DNA of 8,740 bases from JAKORR01 sp964608495 (GTDB lineage: Bacteria > Armatimonadota > Zipacnadia > Zipacnadales > FEN-943). Of this stretch, positions 1 to 5,227 are shown in pieces. The stretch is from positions 1 to 8,740 of the forward strand of contig CAZSOQ010000220.1 in NCBI GenBank assembly GCA_964608495.1, written 5' to 3'. The notes beneath the pieces are model-generated. The model did not search any database and had not been told where the DNA came from. It saw only the letters and a program-made list of their open reading frames with translations. Position 1 is the stretch's first letter, and every line of letters begins with the position of its first letter. Position numbers and translations under genes: made by a program.

Positions 1-28
1 CCGCGCCTTTGCTCTTTCCCCCCCAAAC

Positions 29-100
29 CCTATCCTGCGGGAACTGAACACTCCCCCGTCTCTCAAGCCTGTCCTGCGGGGACTGAGCACTCCCCCGTCT
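29..100. repeat. Two-copy tandem repeat, 33-bp units at 39-bp period
   Basis: Units at 29-61 and 68-100 agree at 30 of 33 positions. All three differences are A-to-G transitions (units 1 to 2, at unit positions 4, 14 and 20). A 6-base spacer (ctcaag) separates them. Read on the minus strand, each unit can fold as CGGGGGA, an 8-base loop beginning GTG, then T(C/T)CCCG, with one bulged G. The difference in the stem only changes a G-C to a G-U pair, and another difference falls in the loop. The array may continue left of the window. Function is unknown; it could be part of an interspersed element or of a transcribed structured region. Confidence 0.8.
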
Positions 101-360
101 GCCTGTCACCCCGTCCTTCGAGCACAGATCCGCCCCGCGTCCCGCCGCAGTCGGGAGTTGCGGCGTGGCCGCGATCCTGATGGCCGCTGGCCTAAGTCTG
201 CAGCCGTGGGGGTGTGGTGGCCTGTCCCCCGCAGGCCCCGCGCAAGCAGAAGACCGCACCGTCGCCGCCACGGCCACGGCGGCCTTGGCCTGACGCCGGA
301 GAGCAGTGTGTCACCTGGGGGCAGCATCCCTTCCCCAAGTGAGCCAGCCCGTCCCGGCGT

Positions 361-390
361 GCGGGGCGCCCTGTAGCCAGGGCGCCCCGC
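361..390 (-). terminator. Perfect 12-bp hairpin after the thioferritin gene
   Basis: GCGGGGCGCCCT (361-372) and AGGGCGCCCCGC (379-390) are exact reverse complements around a 6-base loop. On the minus strand the hairpin begins 16 bases after the thioferritin TGA stop. No T-tract follows on the minus strand, so it is not a canonical intrinsic terminator. It may end transcription as a T-less hairpin or protect the 3' end of the mRNA. Position and perfect pairing support a role at the transcript end; the mechanism is inferred. Confidence 0.6.
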
Positions 391-406
391 CGCTGTGCAG
401 CAGTCG

Positions 407-961
407 TCAGGGATGGAGGAACTTCGACACGTACGGGGATGCCCCCGGGGTCGTCCTGCCGAAGTGGCCCGACGGCCCTTCGCCCAGCAGCTCCGAGAAC
501 CAGGCCTCGTGCTCGATCTCCTCGTGGAGAATGGCCAGGGCGAGGTCGTGGGTGCGGTGGTCCTTGCCGGCGGTGAGACTGCAGATGGCGCTGTAGCCCC
601 GGACAGCGCAGCGCTCAGCCTCCACTAGCACCTCGAGGATCGCCCGCACGTCGCCGGACTCGGGCAGCCGAGCCGGCGGACAGGCGGACAGGTCGTGGAA
701 GGCCCCCATGGACTCGGGCAGCTTGCCTCCCAGCTCGTAGATGCGGGGCACCAGGGCCTCGAAGTGATTCCGGTCCTCGATCCGCGCGTCCTCGGCGATC
801 GGCTTGATGCCCTCGCCCTCGACGCCCACAAGGTTCATGCGGAGGATCGTGTAGTAGTAGTAAGTGGTCAGCTCAGCCGCTGCGTTGCTGATCAGCAGCT
901 CCAGAAGCTGCTCGACGTCCACACCAGCCTGCTCGACGACTTCCCGTGCAACCTTCGCCAT
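407..961 (-). CDS. Dps-like ferritin (thioferritin / DPSL family)
   Basis: A 184-residue ferritin-like four-helix protein. Candidate di-iron ligands are visible: E30 in AAAELTTYYYYTILRMNLVG, E62/D63 and H66 in IEDRNHFEAL, E114 or E116 in EAERC, and E148-I-E-H151 in HEEIEHEAWF. Two cysteines, C118 and C127 (ERCAVRGYSAIC), flank the metal site as in the thioferritins known from Sulfolobus and Bacteroides. In that family they distinguish DPSL from classical Dps. Such proteins form 12-subunit cages in the cytoplasm, oxidise and store iron with peroxide, and protect DNA. The length is normal for the family and both ends look intact. The ATG is preceded by GGGGAGG with a 10-base spacer. The upstream PerR-type gene, in the same orientation, fits peroxide-responsive expression. 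The subfamily rests on recalled motifs, not a search. Confidence 0.9.
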   Translation of the reverse strand: MAKVAREVVEQAGVDVEQLLELLISNAAAELTTYYYYTILRMNLVGVEGEGIKPIAEDARIEDRNHFEALVPRIYELGGKLPESMGAFHDLSACPPARLPESGDVRAILEVLVEAERCAVRGYSAICSLTAGKDHRTHDLALAILHEEIEHEAWFSELLGEGPSGHFGRTTPGASPYVSKFLHP

Positions 962-971
962 CGTGCATCAG

Positions 972-978
972 CCTCCCC
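972..978 (-). promoter_or_regulatory. Ribosome binding site of the thioferritin gene
   Basis: GGGGAGG on the minus strand, with 10 bases between it and the ATG at 961. The spacing is slightly long. A nearer ATG at 968 is in another frame, so 961 remains the best start. Confidence 0.6.
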
Positions 979-995
979 TGTCATAGGGTAGATTG

Positions 996-1010
996 CTCCG
1001 CTAGGCGGAG
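996..1010 (-). promoter_or_regulatory. Inverted repeat in the thioferritin leader
   Basis: CTCCGC, loop TAG, GCGGAG: a perfect 6-bp stem with a 3-base loop, lying 35 to 49 bases upstream of the thioferritin start. There is no T-tract after it on the minus strand. It could be an operator, a small leader hairpin or chance. It does not resemble the AT-rich Per box. Confidence 0.3.
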
Positions 1011-1168
1011 TTGTGGTGACCGAAGGCATTGCGGGCCCACTCCGGGGCCAGGCCTCCTCGCGCGCCCGCAGCGCCACACTGACCGCCGATACGGGAAGAA
1101 GTAGCGTTTGCTAATCCTTCCACCCATCAGGACAACACCAGCCCCATCCTCTGCGGGGGCCTTGAGCT

Positions 1169-1606
1169 CTACGATGAACGTTTTCGGCAGTTGGCGCAGC
1201 GACCAACGATCTCGTGCACGTGCCTGCGCACCTCGAACCCCGTCCCCCGCAGCGCCTCGGCATGCACCTCAGTGCACGCATCCACAGGCAGATCCAGAAC
1301 CGATCCGCACTCCGTGCACACTAGATGACAGTGGTCGCCGATGTTGGGGTCGAACCTCCGCGCGACGTCCCCCGGCGCCACCTCGGCTGCCTCCCCGATC
1401 TCCACAAGCAGGGACAGCGTGTCGTAGATAGTGGACAGGGCAATGCCCGGGTGTCTTGCCCTGAGGGCCTCGTGCAACATCGCCGCGCTCGGATGGTCGG
1501 CGCGCCCAGCAAACTCCTCGATGACAGCGATCCGGGGCATCGTCAGGCTATGGCCACGCTCGCGAAGCTTGGCGACGATTCCTGCTGTGCGCTCTCCCAG
1601 GCTCAT
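1169..1606 (-). CDS. perR: PerR-type Fur family peroxide/metal-responsive repressor
   Basis: A 145-residue cytoplasmic transcription factor of the Fur family. The N-terminal winged helix carries LTMPRIAVIEEF and the recognition helix ALSTIYDTL (residues 56-64). The C-terminal dimerisation domain has both structural-zinc CXXC pairs, C97/C100 and C137/C140. The regulatory metal ligands match Bacillus PerR: H38, D86 (RRFD), H92 and H94 (DHCHLVC), and D105 (GSVLDL). Aspartate at 105, where Fur proteins usually have glutamate, and the PerR-like endings RFD and EIVGRCANC favour PerR over Fur, Zur or Mur. PerR senses H2O2 by iron-catalysed histidine oxidation and derepresses iron storage and peroxidase genes. 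The thioferritin gene lies 207 bp downstream in the same orientation and is the obvious candidate target. No frame-compatible start exists just upstream; the ribosome site (GGAG about 13 bases away) is weak. Confidence 0.9.
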   Translation of the reverse strand: MSLGERTAGIVAKLRERGHSLTMPRIAVIEEFAGRADHPSAAMLHEALRARHPGIALSTIYDTLSLLVEIGEAAEVAPGDVARRFDPNIGDHCHLVCTECGSVLDLPVDACTEVHAEALRGTGFEVRRHVHEIVGRCANCRKRSS

Positions 1607-1652
1607 GGGCGGCGATGTGCTCCGAAAGACTAAGGATTAGGTATCCGGGATT

Positions 1653-1681
1653 CTTCTACCACAGGCCAACCCTCGTGTCAA
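1653..1681 (-). promoter_or_regulatory. Candidate sigma70-type promoter of the perR-like gene
   Basis: On the minus strand, a consensus -35 TTGACA (1681-1676), a 17-base spacer and a -10-like TAGAAG (1658-1653, 4 of 6 matches). Transcription would begin near 1646, giving a leader of about 40 bases before the ATG at 1606. The perfect -35 and ideal spacing make this the most convincing promoter of the left half. No Per-box consensus overlaps it. Confidence 0.5.
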
Positions 1682-1802
1682 GCACTCGTGCGGGCCCGGG
1701 CGCCTCGATCAGCTCAGGATGGATCTGCCACAGGATGTAGGCGGCTCGCCTGCATGCCCCGACTGCCAAGGGGTGTGTCCGCAGCAGAACGAGTGGCGTC
1801 GG

Positions 1803-1826
1803 GTAGGAGCCAGCCTCGCTGGCGAC
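1803..1826 (+). repeat. REP-like palindromic element, copy 1
   Basis: The 24-bp element opens with the tetranucleotide GTAG. A hairpin follows: GCCAGC (1809-1814), loop CTC, GCTGGC (1818-1823), then GAC. A 5' GTAG/GTGG box followed by a short palindrome is the architecture of REP sequences mobilised by RAYT (REP-associated tyrosine) transposases in Pseudomonas and enterobacteria. No RAYT gene is in the window. A second copy faces it at 1873-1896. Confidence 0.65.
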
Positions 1827-1872
1827 TTCTGCGGGCAACCGAGGCGCACAGCCGCGAGCGTCTCGGCTTGCG

Positions 1873-1896
1873 GTCGCCGGCAGAGCCGGCTCCTAC
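1873..1896 (-). repeat. REP-like palindromic element, copy 2 (inverted)
   Basis: Read on the minus strand it begins GTAGGAGCC like copy 1. Its hairpin is GCCGGC, loop TCT, GCCGGC, then GAC. It differs from copy 1 at five of 24 positions: the three loop bases and one base pair, A-T in copy 1 and G-C here, so the stem is conserved by compensatory change. The copies face each other across 46 bp that also hold loosely matching inner arms (GCAACCGAGGCGC against GCAAGCCGAGACGC). The outward similarity stops at GTAG. This resembles a two-REP BIME unit. Confidence 0.65.
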
Positions 1897-1973
1897 ACCA
1901 GCACCTTAGCTGCCGGCGCATCCTACGTCAAACCAACAGCCCCTGCGGGCCCCACGAAGCGCAAGCCTGGGCC

Positions 1974-4400
1974 TCACGGCGCGGCGAAGCGGACCCGCGC
2001 GATGCCCCACCGCCGCAGCTCGGGGATGATGAGGCGGGGGCCGGTGGGCAGGTCGTCCACCTCCAGCTCTCGGGTCTCTTCGCCCGGCGCGTGCCAGGTG
2101 GCGCTCTCCACGCGCGCTCCCAGCAGGGCCTCGCCGCGCAGGCCCACTGAGAGGTATCGCAGGGGCACCACCGGCTGGCCCTCGGCCTCGCGCACTCGGT
2201 TCAGCACGTGCAGGATGAGCGTGCGGTCGGCGGGGTCCAGTGACACGCGCGGCAGAACGTACACGTCCTCCGGGCCCCACACCTGCACGGGCGCCAGGCG
2301 CGACAGGAGGTCCGGCGTGGCCTGCCGGTCGGACAGGCGCCCGACCTCGTGGGCCACGCTCGCCAGCGCTGCGCGATCCTCTTCGGCGTAGCTCTCGAAC
2401 TCATCCAGGCATATCAGAGCCGCGAATCTGGCAAGGCGCTGGGGATCGAGGGGGACGTGGTAGTACTTGCGGCCCAGCAGCACGAAGCAGAAGGGCACTC
2501 GCGCCCGCAGCACCTTGCCCACCACCGAGCGCATGCGTCCCGCGTCGTAGCGATCGGTGTCCACGACGACGCCCACGACGCCAGGGGCCTCGTAGTCGTC
2601 AAGGAGCCCCGGGTTGTCGCGCACGAAGTGGAACAGGTCGCCGTAGTCCTCCACGGTCCCGAAGTGGCGGGGCTTCTCCGGCCCCATCCACACGTCCCAC
2701 GGCACGAGGTAGTACTGGCCCAGAGCGTAGGTCGCGGCCAGCGCCAGACGCGCGTCGCTGACGTTGTGGGGGAAGGGCGAGACGATCTGCGGCTTGCCCA
2801 GAGCGTCGGCGGTGGCGGCGCAGACGGCCAGGTCCTCCAGCGTGGTGGCTGACGTCTCGCCCAGGAAGAAGTCCACGAGGTCGGCGAGGAAGCTGGCACG
2901 TTGCGACGGGTTGGTGAGGCTCGCGTTGATGGACAGGGGCACTCGACGGCCGGCGTGCTCGTCCAGCGCCGCCCGCAGGCCCACGAAGTACTCGCGCACC
3001 GACCGCCGCTGGAAGTCCTCTAAAGGGGGTGTGGTGGCCAGCTCGCCCCGTCGCTGCTTGTAGGCGGCGGCGTCGTGGATCCCGTGCTCGCGCGCCAGGA
3101 AGTCGCGGTAGTCGAAGCCGTCCAGGCTCTCGATGCCCAGCTCCCGAAGCGTCTCGGCGGGCAGCTCGGCCAGGTACTCGCGGAAGGCCTCCATGCAGCG
3201 GTCGCACATGCAGCCGCCGCCCCAGCTATGGGCACTGGCTATCAGCGACCAGTCGTCGAACTGCATCCAGTCGGCGCCCGCGTCGAGGGCCTTCTTCGCC
3301 TTGTCGAGGACGGCCTGGCGGAAAGCGGGCTGGTTGTTGCAGCCCCACTTGGGCGGATTGTCCTTGCTGAAGGTGACCATCCACGGGGCGACCAGCATGG
3401 TACCGTCCAGGTCCACGCAGTAGGCGGAGAGATCGTCGGTCTGCGGGATGGAGTTGATGGCGCACTGCAGGGTGGCGCCCGTGTCGTGGATGGCGCGGGC
3501 GAAGTCCGCGCTTTCCGTGTAGACCCACACCACGCGATTGGCACCGAAGGCCCGCAGAGCCTCCACGGCGTTGTCGCGGGCCCAGCGCGTGGAGAAGCAC
3601 ACGTCCGAGTGTCTGAGCGTCCGGAAGTTCCCGGCCGGCGGAGGGACGACCCGGTCCTTGAGGCTGCGCTGGGGGATCTGGTCTGCCTCGTACACTGCCC
3701 CCACCTCGCTCTCGGCCAGGGCCGCGCCGAAGATTCGCAGGTTGTCCATCCTCCCCCGGAAGGGCCGGATGCCTTCCAGGTTACCGATCTGTAGGGGACC
3801 CGTGGCGGCGTCCGGCAGCGGCACCGAGTCCCAGCGCCCGACCGCCGCGAGGGGATTCCCGGGCACGGCGGTGTACATGACCGCCGTGGCCGCCTCCAGG
3901 TCAACGACCACGGCCAGGAAGCTCCACTCGTCGAGGGGGAGCGCGGCCACGCCTGCCGGCGAGCCGAAGGAGCTGTCCTTGCCGCCCGACGTGACCTTGA
4001 AGTACGCCCTGTCGCCCGTGACGAACAGGTCCCAGCGGCGGGGCAGGTAGAGGACCCGGGCGGGCCCGCCGGGATCGGTGGGCCGCAGCCAGGCACAGAG
4101 GGTGAACCGCGTCAGTGACCCCAGGTCGGGCGCGTCCAGGAGCGCCGCCCCGCCGGCCTTCGTCGTATCCCTGCCTCCCGCGCGGGAGCTGGCCTCGAAG
4201 CTGAAGCCGAGGCCCCGCACGCCCAGGGAGTAGACGGGGCCCTCGCCCGGAGCGTACTCGGTCCTCTCAGCCTGGCCCCCCAGCGACCCCGAGTCCGCGA
4301 GGTCGCCATCGAAGAGCATCTCTACGAGCGGGCGGGGCACGTCCGCCCGCGCGAGGACCGGCAGAAGACAAAGCAGAAGCAGGCCTATCCGGTGCGTCAT
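1974..4400 (-). CDS. Exported LamG-domain protein with glycoside-hydrolase-like barrel
   Basis: An 808-residue protein. Residues 1-19 form a signal peptide: MTHR, a hydrophobic run GLLLLCLLPVLA, and an ARA cleavage site before D20. Residues about 25-240 look like a LamG/concanavalin-type jelly roll: FTLCAWLRPTD, LDEWSFLAVVVD, and the closing FRGRMDNLRIFGAALAESEV. Residues about 260-600 read as a TIM barrel of the loosely defined glycosidase-like group: RVVWVYTE, DWMQFDDWS (376-385), a cysteine cluster GCMCDRC (396-402), PLSINAS, DFFLGETSA with E515, and YLVPWDVWMGPE. Residues about 605-700 resemble the Rossmann-like domain, and 710-808 the terminal beta-sandwich (LILHVLNR, WGIARVRF), seen in beta-galactosidase-like proteins. 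Carbohydrate cleavage outside the cytoplasm is inferred; the CAZy family and substrate are not identifiable by eye, and D382/D383 and E515 are only candidate catalytic residues. It starts 55 bp after the pseudopilin-like gene without a visible Shine-Dalgarno. Confidence 0.85.
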   Translation of the reverse strand: MTHRIGLLLLCLLPVLARADVPRPLVEMLFDGDLADSGSLGGQAERTEYAPGEGPVYSLGVRGLGFSFEASSRAGGRDTTKAGGAALLDAPDLGSLTRFTLCAWLRPTDPGGPARVLYLPRRWDLFVTGDRAYFKVTSGGKDSSFGSPAGVAALPLDEWSFLAVVVDLEAATAVMYTAVPGNPLAAVGRWDSVPLPDAATGPLQIGNLEGIRPFRGRMDNLRIFGAALAESEVGAVYEADQIPQRSLKDRVVPPPAGNFRTLRHSDVCFSTRWARDNAVEALRAFGANRVVWVYTESADFARAIHDTGATLQCAINSIPQTDDLSAYCVDLDGTMLVAPWMVTFSKDNPPKWGCNNQPAFRQAVLDKAKKALDAGADWMQFDDWSLIASAHSWGGGCMCDRCMEAFREYLAELPAETLRELGIESLDGFDYRDFLAREHGIHDAAAYKQRRGELATTPPLEDFQRRSVREYFVGLRAALDEHAGRRVPLSINASLTNPSQRASFLADLVDFFLGETSATTLEDLAVCAATADALGKPQIVSPFPHNVSDARLALAATYALGQYYLVPWDVWMGPEKPRHFGTVEDYGDLFHFVRDNPGLLDDYEAPGVVGVVVDTDRYDAGRMRSVVGKVLRARVPFCFVLLGRKYYHVPLDPQRLARFAALICLDEFESYAEEDRAALASVAHEVGRLSDRQATPDLLSRLAPVQVWGPEDVYVLPRVSLDPADRTLILHVLNRVREAEGQPVVPLRYLSVGLRGEALLGARVESATWHAPGEETRELEVDDLPTGPRLIIPELRRWGIARVRFAAP

Positions 4401-4439
4401 GGTGGTGCGGCCATGGGCCTACGTACTGACACGGGCGGC

Positions 4440-4456
4440 GGGGGTCGCGATCCCCC
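4440..4456 (-). other. Short hairpin at the pseudopilin/LamG-barrel junction
   Basis: GGGGG and CCCCC pair around a 7-base loop containing TCGCGA; the first base overlaps the pseudopilin stop codon. There is no T-tract, so termination is not supported. It may partly separate expression of the two genes or be chance in GC-rich DNA. Confidence 0.25.
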
Positions 4457-5091
4457 TAGTCCGCGGCGGTGAGAGTCCACATGCCCGGCTGGCTCTGGCG
4501 CAGAGCCTTGGCGTGGCCGTCGAAGAAGGCGCAGTTGAACATCTCGTTGTGGTTGAGCAGCACGCGCGGCGCCGACCCGTAGTCCACGTGGTTGAGCTGG
4601 TCCCACAGCTCGAGGCTGGAGGCGTCAAAGCAGTCTATCGTGTTGACCGGGTCCTGAACCTGGTTCAGCGATACGGGCATGTTGACCGGCCCGCCAGCGC
4701 CGCCCGAGTTGCCCACCATCCAGCTACAGCGGCCGTAGCTGAACCGCATCGGGTTGGGCAGGCCGGGCGGCCGCATGTAGGTGTACTCGCCGCTCCAGCT
4801 CGGGCATTCCAGAACCTGCCAGTTGCCCACGTAGGGCTGAATCAGGTCGCACCACCAGAAGAGCATGTACGCACCGGGCTGCGGCTCGTACTGGTACACA
4901 AAGCAGATCCTGTCGTCGTAGTCCTGCGAGTACATCGCCAGGCCCAGCGCGATCTGCTTGAGGTTGCTCACGCAACTGGCCTGACGGGCCTTCTCTCGCG
5001 CCCGGGCGAAGACTGGGAAGAGGATTGCTGCGAGGATGGCGATGATGGCGATGACGACCAGCAATTCGATCAGGGTGAAACCCCGCTTCAT
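4456..5091 (-). CDS. Prepilin-type H-X9-DG protein (pseudopilin-like)
   Basis: A 211-residue protein with a textbook type IV prepilin leader: MKRG, then FTLIELLVVIAIIAILAAIL, with cleavage expected after G4 and N-methylation of F5 by prepilin peptidase. The FPVFARAREKARQASCVSNL stretch (residues 25-44) and LALGL-like/MYSQDYDD segment are characteristic of the expanded H-X9-DG prepilin families of Armatimonadota, Planctomycetota and related bacteria. Near the C-terminus, H181 followed by nine residues and D191-G192 (CAFFDGHAKAL) is the H-X9-DG motif itself. Six or more cysteines (C40, C63, C81, C96, C122, C154, C187) suggest an extracytoplasmic disulphide-bonded domain. It is probably membrane-anchored and assembled or exported by a type II secretion/pilus-like machine, but no such genes are present here. 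Its ligand or role is unknown. AGGAGG lies seven bases before the ATG, fixing the start. Confidence 0.92.
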   Translation of the reverse strand: MKRGFTLIELLVVIAIIAILAAILFPVFARAREKARQASCVSNLKQIALGLAMYSQDYDDRICFVYQYEPQPGAYMLFWWCDLIQPYVGNWQVLECPSWSGEYTYMRPPGLPNPMRFSYGRCSWMVGNSGGAGGPVNMPVSLNQVQDPVNTIDCFDASSLELWDQLNHVDYGSAPRVLLNHNEMFNCAFFDGHAKALRQSQPGMWTLTAAD

Positions 5092-5098
5092 GTGACAC

Positions 5099-5104
5099 CC
5101 TCCT
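5099..5104 (-). promoter_or_regulatory. Strong Shine-Dalgarno of the pseudopilin-like gene
   Basis: AGGAGG on the minus strand, seven bases before the ATG at 5091: the strongest ribosome site in the window. It suggests high translation of this protein relative to its neighbours. Confidence 0.85.
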
Positions 5105-5135
5105 GGGTCTCGTGGCCCTCTTTGTCGCCACTACC

Positions 5136-5150
5136 GGCGGCCCCGCCGCC
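5136..5150 (-). other. GC hairpin in the pseudopilin leader
   Basis: GGCGGC, loop CCC, GCCGCC: a perfect six-base stem 78 bases after the symporter stop and about 45 bases before the pseudopilin ATG. It lacks a T-tract on the minus strand. It would lie inside the 5' leader if the promoter at 5168-5196 is used; otherwise it may attenuate read-through from the symporter. Confidence 0.3.
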
Positions 5151-5167
5151 GTGGCCGGGTCGCGGCA

Positions 5168-5196
5168 ATGATAGAGCGAATCCGCCGCCACGACAA
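5168..5196 (-). promoter_or_regulatory. Candidate sigma70-type promoter of the pseudopilin-like gene
   Basis: On the minus strand: -35-like TTGTCG (5196-5191, 4 of 6), a 17-base spacer, and -10 TATCAT (5173-5168, 5 of 6). Transcription would start near 5161, leaving a leader of about 70 bases. It suggests that pseudopilin and LamG-barrel genes can be expressed independently of the symporter. Inferred from consensus only. Confidence 0.5.
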
Positions 5197-5227
5197 CGCC
5201 CAACCGGCAGATCGCGGGCCCGGCGAC

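Larger units (their letters stand above)
1..406. other. Left-edge non-coding region, GC-rich, repeats and hairpins
   Basis: No convincing gene is visible in this stretch. The open frames in it translate to arginine- and proline-rich protein without recognisable motifs, as expected of GC-rich DNA. It holds a two-copy 39-bp-period repeat near the left edge and a perfect 12-bp hairpin next to the thioferritin stop; both are listed separately. Two further short inverted repeats, GGCCTG/CAGGCC at 219-237 and GCCGCC/GGCGGC at 264-283, can be drawn, but six-base arms are expected by chance at this GC content. Confidence 0.6.
1607..1973. other. Non-coding region between the perR-like and LamG-barrel genes
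   Basis: This 367-bp stretch lies upstream of perR and downstream of the LamG-barrel gene. It contains the perR promoter candidate (1653-1681) and an inverted pair of REP-like elements (1803-1896). Open frames crossing it run through the REP-like pair or the promoter and show no family motif. Just after the LamG-barrel stop, the minus strand offers only a weak GCCC-GCAG-GGGC stem followed by TGTTGGTTT, too short to call a terminator. Confidence 0.55.

Noticed and set aside
106..327. 73-codon minus-strand open frame near the left edge
   Set aside because: Arg/Pro-rich translation without motifs, and competing frames on the other strand look equally random.
851..862. GTA repeat of four units as a microsatellite
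   Set aside because: It is simply four consecutive Tyr codons (Y34-Y37) in the thioferritin gene, in a Tyr-rich helix typical of the family.
1607..1700. Per-box operator (TTATAATNATTATAA type) before perR
   Set aside because: Looked for on both strands here and at 962-1168; no sequence near the consensus was found.
1656..1838. 60-codon minus-strand open frame upstream of perR
   Set aside because: It begins inside a REP-like element and reads through the likely perR -35 box; no family resemblance.
1719..2150. 143-codon plus-strand open frame across the REP-like pair
   Set aside because: It contains both REP-like elements and runs into the antisense of the LamG-barrel gene; no motif or ribosome site.
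4440..4456. Intrinsic terminator between pseudopilin and LamG-barrel genes
   Set aside because: Stem of only five pairs and no T-tract; kept only as a low-confidence hairpin.
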